A stretch of DNA of 64,000 bases from Plantago major (Eukaryota; Streptophyta; Magnoliopsida; Lamiales; Plantaginaceae). A program made the translations under genes and the position numbers. The notes under the pieces are model-generated. The model made no database searches. It was not told the DNA's origin and worked only from the letters and a program-made list of their open reading frames with translations. The DNA is taken from positions 23,462,667 to 23,526,666 of the forward strand of contig CM048842.1 of NCBI GenBank assembly GCA_026545765.1, in the 5' to 3' direction. Below are positions 22,415 to 33,121 of this stretch, piece after piece; positions within the stretch are counted from its first letter, which is position 1; each line of letters opens with the position of its first letter.

Positions 22415-23895
22415 TCATCCCTGCTGAGACAACACTATGGTTGGTCACTCTATACAGTCGTTTTCTTACACTATTCATTGCTAAGGACTAGCACTTGTGT
22501 AGGTTTGGGGAGTTTGGTTTCAACTGTATATGTTGCTTAAGTTGTCTCATTTTTTGTACTATTTTCCATGTATTTGTACTCTATTTCGTACTCTGTTTTT
22601 ATTTTTTATTTTCTATGTATTCCGTTCGAATGGTATGTTAGCCATTCATTTTGTTATGTGACTGTGGTGGTAAGTTAGCCACCTTTCTGTGTTAGTTGTT
22701 TTTCTTTTCTTTCCCAGTTAAGTCCAGTTTAGGTGTTAGTATTTCTCTTATGGTGAGTCTGAGTCATTTACCAAATCGAACGTCTATTGTGAATGGTAAA
22801 TTATCTTGCTGCTTACGTTTTGTTTGATCCCTAGCTGGAAGCAGGATAGTGGACTTTAAATCTCGCAAGGTCGTTTCCATTTTAAATAACAAGTTTGTAT
22901 AGGTCTTTAGTCCAAAAGCCTGTGAGGAGCCTGAGCCGAAGAAAAAATATTGTGCCGGGACCTGTAATTGTGTTTGATTCCTGGGTTGTGGAAGTCTTTT
23001 ACGAATTACTTGCGCCTATTCACACTTATGTGTACTTAGTTTCGTTGGGGATGACGAACGGCATGCTTTTCTTTGTGGATTTTACCCTCCCCGTTCTGCT
23101 GAACTGGTTTGGGGAGAGGATTCTATTTTACGACTGTTATGAGCTGTTACATTTGTGCTGAAAAGTTTTTTACTGCTCCCTAAAGCCTATTGATATTTGA
23201 ATCTCGGGGTGGATCTATGGTCTTCATTGATCATCGTTAGTCGTGTTAGGCGTGTTTCAAATACTACCTATATACCGGTGTGGTCCTAAAAAGCCATATG
23301 TCCGTCAGGGTTGATGGCGCCTATGCCAAACTGACACGCACAAAAGTGCGAACTATCGATAAAATAGACACCTATCAAAAAATTGAGATTAAAAGAGTCC
23401 AATGTGGCCATGCACTGAATTCAGTGAAGTAAATTGAGATTTGAGGTTGTTTGACATGAATTAAAGGGAGTAGTTTCAGCTTTTTGATTTTTTTGGAAAA
23501 ATATAGTCGTGTGCCAAAGTCCCTTTCGACTCAATGAGACGAGTGCAAAAGCATAAGATATTTTAGGCAACTTTGTAACGCGAGTCACCTTCCCAGTTTA
23601 CTTTTTGAGCTTATACCCCATTTAGATACTTCCAAGAGAGTGAGAGATACACTGCATTCAACTGTGAGGGACTAGCGAGCTACACTTAAGTGCTATCTAT
23701 CTGGGAAACGATTGTGTTTGATTTTCTGTACACTGTTTTGCCAAAGTTAGTTTGATAACAAAAATTTTGCATCTCGTGGACTTATTGTTTACAGTCGTAA
23801 ATTTGGCCACTTGGGACCTTGACTCTTTGTTTGTTTTCGTGGTTTCGAGTCTAGTTGTGTCTAGGATTGTCTGTTTGCTCGGGGACGAGCAAAGG
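22415..23895 (+). other. 3' noncoding region of the plus-strand element
   Basis: No coding frame. The sequence matches, in reverse complement, the 3' region of the opposite copy (about 26353-27800), and parts of it match 750-1180. Repeated 'ggtatgttagccac' type strings lie at 22630-22690. It ends at the purine tract before the 3' LTR. Confidence 0.65.
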
Positions 23896-23911
23896 TTCAG
23901 TTTGGGGAGTT
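23896..23911 (+). other. Polypurine tract of the plus-strand element
   Basis: TTCAGTTTGGGGAGTT stands directly before the LTR start TGATGAGACTG. The same arrangement, in reverse complement, precedes the LTR of the opposite copy at 26338-26353. Confidence 0.8.
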
Positions 23912-24808
23912 TGATGAGACTGTAATTTAGAGTCTCGTTTGGTCCTTTTTAGCAGTCTTTGTGAGTCTTTGTTTTTAGTTTCATAGTGTTTTTTGTTCGT
24001 TTTTACGCTTTTGTGTTTCGTCCTTTTTTGTAGGAATTATTCATCTTTGAGCAAAAACAGAGGAAGAGCCAATCAGCCAGGCTCGTCGCGGCGAGGGATT
24101 TTGTCCGCAGCGGCGCAATTTTGCGCATGCAGTACTGGATTTGCTGAAGAAGCTCGCCGCGGCGACAATTTGCGAATGAAGCTCCTGTTTTGAAGATTGA
24201 AGCTCACCGCGGCGAAGGGATTTGCCCGTCGCGGCGAAATTATGCGAGGGCTATATACTCTTCGATTAGGAAGGCTCGCCACGGCGAACTATTCCTTCTG
24301 CCGCGACGAGAGACGCAAAACATAATTTTTGTTTTTCCTTATTAGCTTAGAATTGGGATTTTCTCTCATACTTTCGTTTAACCTAGTTCTTAGAAAAAAT
24401 GCTCCATATTGATATTTTTGACATTGGGACATAATTGGAGCTTGGTTTTCATCATTGTTGAATAATCGATATCGAATTCCTTGTAATATTTGATATTTCT
24501 CCATCGTTTTATCTCTTCGATTAGTGTTACTATTCTTTGATCTTTGCTTCTACTATGAGTAGCTAAATCACTCCGAACACAGTAGTTATGTGACGATTTT
24601 GCATATTCGATTCTAGGGTTAGGATTCGTTCATATAGGTTCGTCTAGTTCAAAATCTTCGTAAAAACTATCAATCCAATTCACAAATTCAAGATTTTCTA
24701 AATCATTTTCGGTTAAGGATCGCGGATTGACGACCCACGATTACTCTAGTTCAATATACTCAAATGACGATTGGTTGAGGTTGGATTGATCGATTTATGT
24801 ATACCGAC
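23912..24808 (+). repeat. 3' LTR of the plus-strand element, left part
   Basis: It starts TGATGAGACTGTAATTTAG and matches the solo LTR at 16456-17704 apart from an internal deletion of about 65 bp. It is interrupted after 24808 by a solo LTR with the target-site duplication CCGAC (24804-24808 and 31814-31818). It contains several CTCGCC-type palindromes at about 24079-24310. Confidence 0.88.
24079..24310. repeat. Cluster of CTCGCCGCGGCGAG-type palindromes
   Basis: At least five near-palindromic GC-rich units (gctcgtcgcggcgag, gctcgccgcggcga, ctcaccgcggcgaa, cccgtcgcggcgaa, gctcgccacggcgaa) sit in about 230 bp of otherwise AT-rich LTR. The ideal 14-mer is its own reverse complement. Similar clusters occupy the same LTR region at 16675-16850, 25984-26168, 30633-30705, 33954-33979 and 57743-57786. 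Confidence 0.75.
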
Positions 24809-25151
24809 TGATTAGACGATAATTTAGAGTCTCATTGGGTCCTTTTTAGCGGTCTTTGTTAGTCGTTATTTATGATTTTATAGTGTTTTTGTACGTTTTT
24901 ATGCTTTGGTGCTTTGTTTGTGTTTTGTAGGTATTTGGCTAAACCGCGCTAATTGAAGGCAAAATGGTGTATTTTATATGCATCTACAAGATATGTAGTT
25001 CCAATGCCTCGTATGTATGCTAGAAGTGGAGCGGGAAGGCCAAAATATCAAGAATTGGAGTTAAAAGGCGTCAAAGGGGCAAAACGGTCACTCCAGAAGA
25101 ACTGGCGACGCCAGTTATCAAACTGGCGTACGCCAGTAACCTTCTGTTTGG

Positions 25152-26337
25152 TGATGTGCTCAAATTAATACTTAGAAAACCAAGTAGTAAGCAGTTGTTG
25201 TAGACAGACAAAGCTAAACCACATAGTCGTTCGCTAAGGAATTAATCAAGCTACGTGGCAGTGAGAGTAAGCAGATACTTGCCAGTAACAGTTGACTGAT
25301 GGTTTAGTTATACTTCTAACTAGTTTAACTAAAGCTAAGATTACGATTAACAATGAGAGAAAGATGAATACAGTAGCAAGATCCAATTATGCTAATTCGA
25401 ACTAGGGATAACACTCATATTTGTCACACGGTTGTTGTACATCAAATTAATTAATTCGATTCAACCAATTGTTCTTAGAAAATATTATACTAGAGAAATC
25501 GTGAGTCGTCAATTCACGATCCTTGAACATGAACAATTTAGAGAGTTTAATACGGACTTATCGAATTGAAGGTTTTTACGAAGATTTTATACGAGACTGA
25601 CCTATATGAGTGAATCGATAAACCCTAGAACGAATATGCATAATCTTCACATACTACTGTATTCAAAGGTGTTTAGCTACTCATAACAGATAATTGCATA
25701 CAGAGATTCATGGCAATAATCATATGAAACATAGATGATACACTCGCACGCAATAACATACAATTCAATCGATGAAGATAAAGAACGAATTGTAAAGAAC
25801 AAAGCAATGGAGAAATCAATACCAATAATCTTGGTGAGTATAATCAATGAATAACCAAGCTCCAAAGATGTCTCAATGTCAATGTCTGAATCTAGGAGCT
25901 TTTCTCCAAAAACTAGGTTAAAAGAAGTATGAAAAAAAAATCCAAAATCTAATCTAATAAGGAAAACAAAACTCTGATCCTGCGTTTCTCGCCGCGGCGG
26001 AAGGAATAGCTCACCGCGGTGAGCCTTCTTAATTGAAAAATATATAGCCCTCGCATAATCTCGCCGCGGCAGGAAAATCCCTTCGCTGCGGCGAGCTACA
26101 ATCTTCAAGGCAGGAGCTTCGTTCGCAAAATCTCGCCGCGGCAGACTGATTTCCCTCGCCGCGGCGATCCATGCTAAGCAGCTTGTTCTCATTCGGCTCA
26201 AAAGACGTCGATTTCTACAAAATGCAAACAAAACACCAAAGCGTAAAAACGAACTAAAAAGACTACAAAACTAAATACAAAGACTCAGAAAGACCGCTAA
26301 AAAGGACCAAATCAGACGTTAGAATATTGTCTCATCA
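25152..26337 (-). repeat. 3' LTR of the minus-strand element
   Basis: This is a complete LTR of 1186 bp on the minus strand (TGATGAGACAATATTC to GAGCACATCA). A CTCGCC-type palindrome cluster lies at about 25984-26168. It is the same subfamily as the LTR fragment 33122-33979 and the solo LTR 56842-58239. Confidence 0.88.
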
Positions 26338-26353
26338 AAATCCCCAAACAGAA
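26338..26353 (-). other. Polypurine tract of the minus-strand element
   Basis: The minus strand reads TTCTGTTTGGGGATTT before TGATGAGAC. It mirrors the tract at 23896-23911. Confidence 0.75.
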
Positions 26354-27813
26354 CCTTTGCTCGTCCCCGAGCAAACACACAACCTAAACACACTAGACTC
26401 TAAACCATGTAAACAAACAAAGAGTCAAATTCCCAAGCGACCGAATCTACCATTGAAAACATTAAATTCACAAGATGCAAAAATTTTGTTCTCAATCTAA
26501 CCTTAGCAGAAATAGTAAGCAGGTAATCAGACACGATCGTTTCTCAAGTAAATAACAACTAAGCCTAGCCCGATAGTCCCTTGCGGGTGTATAAAGTGTA
26601 TCACTCAGTCTCATGGAAGTATCCATACAGGGTAAACTGGGAAGATGACTTTCGTCACAAGGATGCCTCAAATATCTTATGCTATTGTACTCGTCTCATT
26701 GAGTCGAAAGGGACTTTGGCACATGACTATATTCCTCCAGAAAAATCAAAAAGCTAAAACTACTCCCCTCATCCATTTCAAAACAACATCAGATCTCATA
26801 ATGCTTCACTTAATTCAGTGCATGGCCACCTGGGCTCTTTTAATCTCAATTTTTTGCAGGTGTCTGTTTTACCGAAAGTCCGCACTTTTGTGCGTGTCAG
26901 TTTGGTATACGTGCCATCAACCCTCACGGACATATGTATTTTTTAGGCCACGCCGGTATATAGGTAGTATTTGAAACACGCCTAACACGACTAACGGTGA
27001 TCAATGAAGACCATAGATCCACCCTGAGATTCAATTATCAAAAGCTTAGGGAGCAGTAAACAGATTTTTGCAACACAAATATAACGGCTCATAACATTCA
27101 TAGTGAACAATCCTCTCCCCAAACCAGTTCGACAGAACGGGGGAAAATAAAATCCGCAAAGTAAAGCATGTCGTTCGTCATCCCCAATGAAACTAAGTAC
27201 ACATAAGTATGAAAAGGCGCAACTAATACGTAAAAACTTGCTCATCCCAGGAAATCACACAATAACAGGTGCCGGTACAATATTTTTTCTTCGGCTAGGC
27301 TCCTCACAGGCTTTTGGACTACAGGGCTAACCAGACTTGCTATTTACAAGAGAAACAACCTTGCAGGATTAAAAGCCTACTACACTACTTCTAGCTATAC
27401 ATCAAACAAAACGTAAGCAGCAAGAGAATTTACCATTCGCAATAGACGTTTGACTTGGTAATTGACTCAGACTCACCACAAGGGAAAATAAAAGTACTAA
27501 CATCTAAACTGGACTCAACTGGAAAGGAAATATATAACTAACACAGAAAGGTGGCTAACATACTACCACAGTCACATAACACAAACAAGTGGCTAACATA
27601 CCACTTGAATAGAATACATAAAAATAAAAAATGAAAAACAGAGTACGAAATAGAGTACAAATATCATAAATAAAGTACAAAACGAGACAACTTTAGCTAA
27701 AGATACAGTCGACCACCTCCCCAAACCTAAACAAGTGCTAGTCCCTAGCAATGAATAGTGTAAGAAATGATTGTATAGAATGACCAACCATAGTGTTGTC
27801 TCAGCAGGGGTGA
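26354..27813 (-). other. 3' noncoding region of the minus-strand element
   Basis: It is homologous in reverse complement to 22415-23895 and includes the 'cctgtgaggagcctgagccgaag'-like patch at about 27285-27315. No gene seen. Confidence 0.65.
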
Positions 27814-28949
27814 TCACATGGATCCAGAAGGGCCACCACCGAAGTGCTGCTCCCAGAAATCCTGATGCGCCTTCTAGAGTGCCTCCTGCCTCTCCAAGCG
27901 CTCAAGCTCACGCTGCTCCCTAGCTTCAGCTCTCCTATCGCGCTCATCCTGTCGCAGGTAGTGCTCCTTGATGCGGGAGCACTGATCCTCAATCCGGGCA
28001 TATTGTGTTCCTGCCCACTCCTGAAATTGTGCTTGCATCTGCTCGAAGTAGCTCTGGAAGTCATAAGAACCAGGTGGAGTGGGCTGCTCTGCAGTGTCAT
28101 CGGCGTCCCTGATAGGAGTGGGATGGCGGCCGAGGATGACTCTGGCGCTAGCGGATTTCAGAGCTCCTTTGGGTTTTTCGAAGCCCTGAATACCGGGAAC
28201 ATTGAAGGACCAGCATATATTGGTAATAAGGCATGGAAAATCGAGGAGACTGCCTTTAGCTTTCCGGGACTGAACCTCCACCATAATGATATCTGGGGCG
28301 TAAACAAACTGCCCGTTCATGATCGCTCGCATAAGGCGGGCTGTGGGAGGGGTCAGGGTGGTAAAATGTGAGTTGGGGGTCACATTATACTGTATCAGAT
28401 GTTGGCAGAGGCGAACCTCAGGCTTGAGAAAGTGGGTGGCTATGGTGGTTTTGGTCCTGTGGTCCTCCGGATCGATACCAGGTAGAAGTACAAACTCGGC
28501 TAACTCCCTCTCAAACTGCCGGTTGTGAAAATTGTTGCCCAGGTCGTACAGTATTCGCCTGGAACACCACCTTGTAGGAAGTCCCGAATACTCCTAGGTG
28601 AGAACTGGATCTTGACAACGCGAATCGTCATCACCATGTCATCCAAGTCGTGGAGGCTGATGTAGAATTCCCGAACCAGCTTCGGGTCATAGGGCAGCTA
28701 CTTGCCGAAGAGCTTGTTCCAACCTAAATATCTGATCCTTGCCCAGACTCGGGCGTAGACAGCATCCTCCAGCTCATCAAGAGCCAATTCGTGCTTGGGC
28801 CATGCTTTCCTAGGATCCATAAAATTGGCTTCCATAAAATCCCTCCCTTCCGCGGACAGGTGGGAGAACTCATCTACGGGACCGCTCTGTCCGGCCGCGC
28901 TACTGGACTCGCCTCTATGGCGTTTGCTGCATGTGGTTCTGCGAGTCAT
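27814..28949 (-). pseudogene. ORF2 of the minus-strand element (plant-transposon-protein-like)
   Basis: This is the homologue of the ORF at 21276-22414. It starts MTRRTTCSKRHRGE at 28949, keeps the 'LEDAVYARVWARI' motif and has a better preserved charged, probably helical C-terminus (repeated 'RIEDQ', 'RIKEHY', 'EAREQRELERLERQ' strings at about 27870-28010) ending GGGPSGSM. Conservation between two copies of about the same length supports a real element protein. Its function is unknown. Broken. Confidence 0.6.
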
Positions 28950-28954
28950 AGTGC

Positions 28955-29640
28955 CTGTGAGAAAGGTGTTAGTGTAGAACAATGGGGGTAGAGAACTACC
29001 TCCCCAAACCTATTCATGAGCAAAGAGCCAGTAACAACAAAAGAGCAAGGAACAGGGGAGAATGAAAAATTCCCCAAACCAACGCAAGATTCTATATCAT
29101 GGACAATGCTCGAGTCACGTCAGTTCACAAGCAAAAGAGTAGTGATAATCATAGCAAAAGAGGAACAAGATTGCATTAATTGGCAGAAACGGGGAAGTAG
29201 TGCAAAAAATTGAAAAACGCCAGTAAGTTCCCAAATCAACGAGTAAGGAATCCATGCATCAATCAAAATCGAACTACTACACCCAAGCAAAAACAACTAA
29301 CGACGATCAACCGTATAATTCAAGTAAACTCGAAAAACTGAGGAAGAAGGAAGTTCAAGCCAATTTACCTTGTTAATCCGAAGAAATGGGTGGAAAACAC
29401 ACAAAAGTTATGCAAGAAACGGGGAGAGGAGGAAAAACCCGTTGATTTGCGACGAGAATGGGGGAATTTGGTGGAGAATTGAGGTAGAAGGGAGATCAGA
29501 GTGAAGAGGAGAAAAAAGAAACGGGAAGAGGAAGAAGAGGGAATGGGGCGGAGAGGAAGAAGAAGAAGATAAAAAGATTTTAAAAAAACCTAGCTTCGCC
29601 AAGTAGTTTTCTGAAACTTCTGATTTTTTTTTTTTAACTC
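28955..29640 (-). promoter_or_regulatory. Intron and pyrimidine-rich leader before ORF2, minus copy
   Basis: Acceptor TTCTCACAG|GCACTATG (28955) and donor AACAAG|GTAAATTGG (29368) define a 414-nt intron. Upstream, 29369-29600 is C/T-rich on the element strand (ctccgcccc, ctcttcctc repeats). This matches the plus copy in order and size. Confidence 0.5.
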
Positions 29641-29664
29641 TCACATGAAGTTTTTCTTTATTGC

Positions 29665-29666
<2 letters not shown>

Positions 29667-29752
<86 letters not shown>
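29667..29752. repeat. (AT)n microsatellite
   Basis: About 43 uninterrupted AT units. Open frames across it (alternating Ile-Tyr) are not genes. The plus copy of the element lacks this repeat at the equivalent place, so it expanded in this copy. Confidence 0.95.
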
Positions 29753-29755
<3 letters not shown>

Positions 29756-29775
29756 TGTTCTCGCATGTGAAAAAT

Positions 29776-29940
29776 AATCTCGCCACGGCGGAAACTTACG
29801 AGACAAACACTGGAAAGAGAAACAGACTCTCGCCGCGACAAAGCAAAAGGCTCACCGCGGTGAAAACTTACGAATGCGCGAAAAGGATAAGGGAGGCCAC
29901 CACACCGCGGCGAGCAAGATGCTTCACCGCGGCGAGAGTG
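29776..29940. repeat. Palindrome cluster between protease and ORF2 leader, minus copy
   Basis: Five CTCGCC-type units occur (ctcgccacggcgg, ctcgccgcgac, ctcaccgcggtga, caccgcggcgag, ttcaccgcggcgag). They are internal to the element, not in an LTR, yet of the same type as those in the LTRs. Confidence 0.7.
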
Positions 29941-30216
29941 AATTTTTCGCAAAGAATTCACTTGCACTAGTTCAACCTCGCGTCGCAAGATCGAAACTCC
30001 AAGCCTTAGCTAGAGTTTACGAGTTTCCTCGTATGAGTGCAAAGGTCCCACCTTCCAGAGACACAACTAAACTAAAAACAAGTAAACCGCATAAAAAAAT
30101 AGTCTAACAATACGAAATAACAAGCAAGTGTACGGAATGAAAATTAGTCCAAATGAATGAAAAACAAAAGGGGGCTTTTGTTTATAGTCGTCAGTTCGAC
30201 TTCTTCCATGCTGGAG

Positions 30217-30600
30217 CTAATTGAGCTTGAGGTTACCAGCCTTCTCTGTCTCCATGTTCACTCGTGAGCGAGAATAGGTGTAGAGTGGACCGGTGTGTGC
30301 TGCAATGTAATTCCTGGTGTCAACCTGTGCAGGAGAATATGATGTGGTGACAGCTTGCAACTCACGTTTCTCACCGCAAACCTGGATAATACATGTACGG
30401 CCATAAAGATCGACTATCATACGAGTAGCCTTAATGAAAGGGCACCCAAGAAGCAGCATATCCTTGCCCATCTCTTTGATCTTCACCTGCAGTGACTGGA
30501 CAACCACGAAATCAGTCATAAACACATCTCCACCAATGGTTACGGGGACATCCTCAACAACTCCCATGCATTTGCTTCGAGTACCATTAGCCATGGTCAC
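30217..30600 (-). pseudogene. Aspartic protease C-terminal part, minus-strand element
   Basis: It aligns with the protease at about 19820-20193 ('MANGTRSKCMGVVEDVPVT', 'MLLLGCPFIKATRM', 'HTGPLYTYS'). The part with the catalytic aspartate is missing, because the deletion that removed gag joins the 5' LTR fragment directly to this segment. Confidence 0.8.
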
Positions 30601-30611
30601 AAAACATCCTC

Positions 30612-30876
30612 AACAACTCCCATCCACAAAATCTCGCCGCGGCGAGCCATCTGTCAATTTCTAGTTCCAAGCTCGTAACCTAGGACTGAATCCCTCGCCG
30701 CGCCGAGCCATGCTAAGCAGCTTGTTCTCATTCGGCTTAAAAGACATCGATTTCTACAAAATGCAAATAAAACACCAAAGCGTAAAAACGAACTAAAAAG
30801 ACTACAAAACTAAAGACAAAGACTCACAAAGACCGCTAATAAGGACCAAATGAGACGTTAGAATATTGTCTCATCA
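30612..30876 (-). repeat. 5' LTR fragment of the minus-strand element
   Basis: This is the outer part of the LTR, ending TCTCATCA at 30876 on the plus strand. It contains a perfect 14-bp palindrome CTCGCCGCGGCGAG at 30633-30646. The rest of the LTR is deleted. Confidence 0.8.
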
Positions 30877-30893
30877 TTTGGCGTATCGCCAAA

Positions 30894-30927
30894 CTGGCGA
30901 CGCCAGTTTTCAAACTGGCGGCGCCAG
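30894..30927. repeat. CTGGCG-type palindrome pair
   Basis: ctggcgacgccag (30894-30906) and ctggcggcgccag (30915-30927) lie in tandem in the solo LTR. Confidence 0.8.
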
Positions 30928-31818
30928 TTTCTTCTTCTGCGATTTCTTTTCCTTATTTGCGTTTTTCTCCTTATGTTTTATATTAGATATTCATTCTATT
31001 GTAAAAAGAACATACTTTGCCCTAGATCTAAACCTAGTTCATAGAAAAGCTCCATATTCATATTTTTGACATTGAGACATATCTTGGAGCTTGGTTTTAT
31101 CCTTGATTGATTTATCGATATCGAATTCTTGATCACCGTGGTAATTCTCTACTGTTTATCTCTTTACAATTCGTTCTTGTTCTTCTTTTCGAATTGTATG
31201 AGCTTGCATGCGATTATCATTATGTTTATGTTTATCATGAGCAATATCTTGAAGTCTTTCATCTTTCAATCTATCATGAGTAGCTAAACCACTCCGAAGA
31301 CGGTAGTGATGTGACGGTGATTGTGTATTCGCGTCTAGGGTTAGGATTCGTTCATATAGTTTCGTCTAGTTCAAATATCTTTGTAAAAACCTTTCAATCC
31401 AATAAGCTAATTCAAAGATTCTCTAAAATGTTCGGTTAAGAATCGTGGATTGACGACCCACGATTACTCTAGTTCAAAGATTTTCAAATAACGATTGGTT
31501 TAATTAGATTGAATGTTTTAAGTACACCGACCGTGTGACAAGTATTAATGATTTCCCTAGAGTGAATTAGCACCACTCGATCTAACTACTGTGTTCTCTT
31601 CTCTCTCATATTTAAAATAGTTATCTGCTTTTCTATTTTCTAGTTATTAGTAGTTCACAACTCAAACAATTCAAACAGTTTACGCAAGTCACTACTTGCT
31701 TTCAATTGCTTGGTAGCTTAATTGTTTCCTTAGCGAACGACTCTGTGGTTAGCTTTGTTTATTCTACAACAACTGCTTGCTACTTGTTTCTAAGTATCAA
31801 TTTGAGCACATCACCGAC

Positions 31819-32104
31819 CGTGTGACAAATATGAACGACTTCCCTAGAGCGAATTAGCATTACTCGATCATAAGTGATGTGTTCTCTTCTCTCATTGTTT
31901 AAAACCGTTTGATTGCTTTTCTGTCTTCTAGTTACTAGAAGTGATAAAAATCAAACAAACCAAACTGTTTTCACAAGTAACTATTTGCTTTCAAATCGTT
32001 GTGGTAGCTTAATTGATTCTTTAGCGAATGACTCTGTGGTTAGCATTGTTTGTCTACAACAACTGTTTTCTACTTGTTTTCTAAGTAGTAATTTGAGCAC
32101 ATCA
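31819..32104 (+). repeat. 3' LTR of the plus-strand element, right part
   Basis: It resumes at the sequence expected from the LTR at 16456-17704 and ends TTTGAGCACATCA at 32104. Beyond it lies Sirevirus gag sequence starting aaaat, close to the aaact that follows the solo LTR at 17705. Confidence 0.88.
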
Positions 32105-33121
32105 AAAATCCTATGACTTGTTTGAGCTGTCAAATGACTATAGGGCCGTTCTTGATAACATGTCTCATTTCGTCACTTATGGCTTCCAGATGCAACAACA
32201 TGTTGTTCTTCTATTTTTTGTAGTTTTCTGGTTTGAGAATGGGTGCATCGCTCAAAGACATCCTATAGCAAACACAGTAAACAAACAAATCAAGTGTAGG
32301 TGTTAAAAAGTTAGTGGGCACTTATCTGGGATCTAGGTTCAGCGCAGAATGCTTGGGAACCTCCTGCTCTGATACCACTTGTTGGTCCAGATAACGGCAA
32401 AGTAAAAGACTAGAGGGAGGGGGGGTGCATAATCTCTTAAAACTTTTGTCGATAAACAAAGTTTCTCAGATATCTGTGAAGATATCTGATACTTAATTTC
32501 AGAGAGCGGAAGACTTTCTGTGATAAGTGCACGTGCTCAGCAGAGTGAAAGTGTGTGAATACTTAACAAGATGAATAAAGCAAGGTAAATGCAGTAAGTA
32601 AATAACACAGAAAATTATAGTGGTATCTGAAGGTGGCGTAATCCTTCAACTAATCCACTTCGGCCTTTCTCAGACCTAGAATCCACTAAGATAGATAAAT
32701 GAGGTACCCTTACAAATATCCTATCTCTCAATTCCTGCAACACTTGGTTCCCAACCAAATGTTTCCCCCTGAGTTGTTCCTCAGCTATCTGAGCCAAGTA
32801 CTTCCTCTACTTAGAAACCTTTTTGAGCTATTCCTTAGTTTCCAAAACTAAGTACTTCCTGTGCACAGTAACCTTGGAGTTGTACCTTAGTTTCCCAAAC
32901 TAAGTACTTCCTATACTCCACGCCAGTTGGTGTGTGGTTAAGGTAGTTTGTCTGGTGAGCTTCTTTATAACTTACACAGTTATTTCAGAAAGCTCTATAG
33001 AATCAAGAATACTTAATACACTTCACAAAGTATGGTAACTTGTTCTTTACTGACCCAAGTCTTTGTTAAATGTTCTAGAGAATGAATCTCAGATACTTGA
33101 TCTTTTGATTCAACTCCTTTA
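32105..33121 (-). mobile_element. Duplicated Sirevirus 5' end: gag start, leader, primer-binding site and LTR fragment
   Basis: 32105-32362 repeats 17705-17963 with about 11 differences in 259 bp by my count (near 4%). It then continues into the primer-binding site and the LTR edge TGTTGGTCCAG (32380 onward) that the first copy lost. The LTR continues to about 33121, where a gypsy LTR cuts it. Confidence 0.85.
32363..32377 (-). other. Sirevirus primer-binding site (initiator-Met tRNA type)
   Basis: The minus strand reads TGGTATCAGAGCAGG two bases after the LTR end CCAACA. This is the usual Copia primer site complementary to initiator methionine tRNA. Confidence 0.85.

Larger units (their letters stand above)
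25152..30876 (-). mobile_element. Non-autonomous gypsy element (protease-ORF2), minus strand, nested
   Basis: It is bounded by TGATGTGCTC and TCTCATCA with the target-site duplication TTTGG (25147-25151, 30877-30881). In element direction: 5' LTR fragment (30612-30876), protease, palindromes, AT repeat, pyrimidine-rich leader, intron, ORF2, 3' noncoding DNA, polypurine tract and 3' LTR (25152-26337). The inner part of the 5' LTR, the primer-binding site and gag are deleted. No RT or integrase is seen. Over the roughly 187 bp shared by the two LTRs I count about nine differences (near 5%), suggesting insertion a few million years ago at commonly used plant rates. Several breaks. Confidence 0.82.
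24809..31813 (+). mobile_element. Solo gypsy LTR (24809-25151 and 30882-31813) split by a nested element
   Basis: It starts TGATTAGACGATAATTTAG, ends TTTGAGCACATCA, and is flanked by CCGAC on both sides, inside the 3' LTR of the plus-strand element. The two parts total about 1275 bp. It carries CTGGCG-type palindromes (25100-25138, 30894-30927) instead of the CTCGCC type of its host LTR. At 25152 it was hit by the minus-strand element, with target-site duplication TTTGG. Confidence 0.88.
18166..32104 (+). mobile_element. Non-autonomous gypsy element (gag-protease-ORF2), 5'-truncated, with nested insertions
   Basis: The order is gag (from about 18174), protease (19580-20193), a spacer with palindromes and a pyrimidine-rich leader, ORF2 (21276-22414), 3' noncoding DNA, polypurine tract (23896-23911) and 3' LTR (23912-24808 plus 31819-32104). 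No reverse transcriptase, RNase H or integrase sequence is seen between protease and LTR, where a normal gypsy pol would be, so the element looks non-autonomous by design rather than just decayed. A second copy on the other strand (25152-30876) has the same order. The 5' LTR, primer-binding site and gag start are lost at the join with the Sirevirus. Several breaks. Confidence 0.75.

Noticed and set aside
29641-29806. Open frames with long Ile-Tyr runs
   Set aside because: They are translations of the (AT)n microsatellite, not genes.
32363-32377. tRNA gene
   Set aside because: The string is a primer-binding site complementary to a tRNA 3' end; no cloverleaf can be formed around it.
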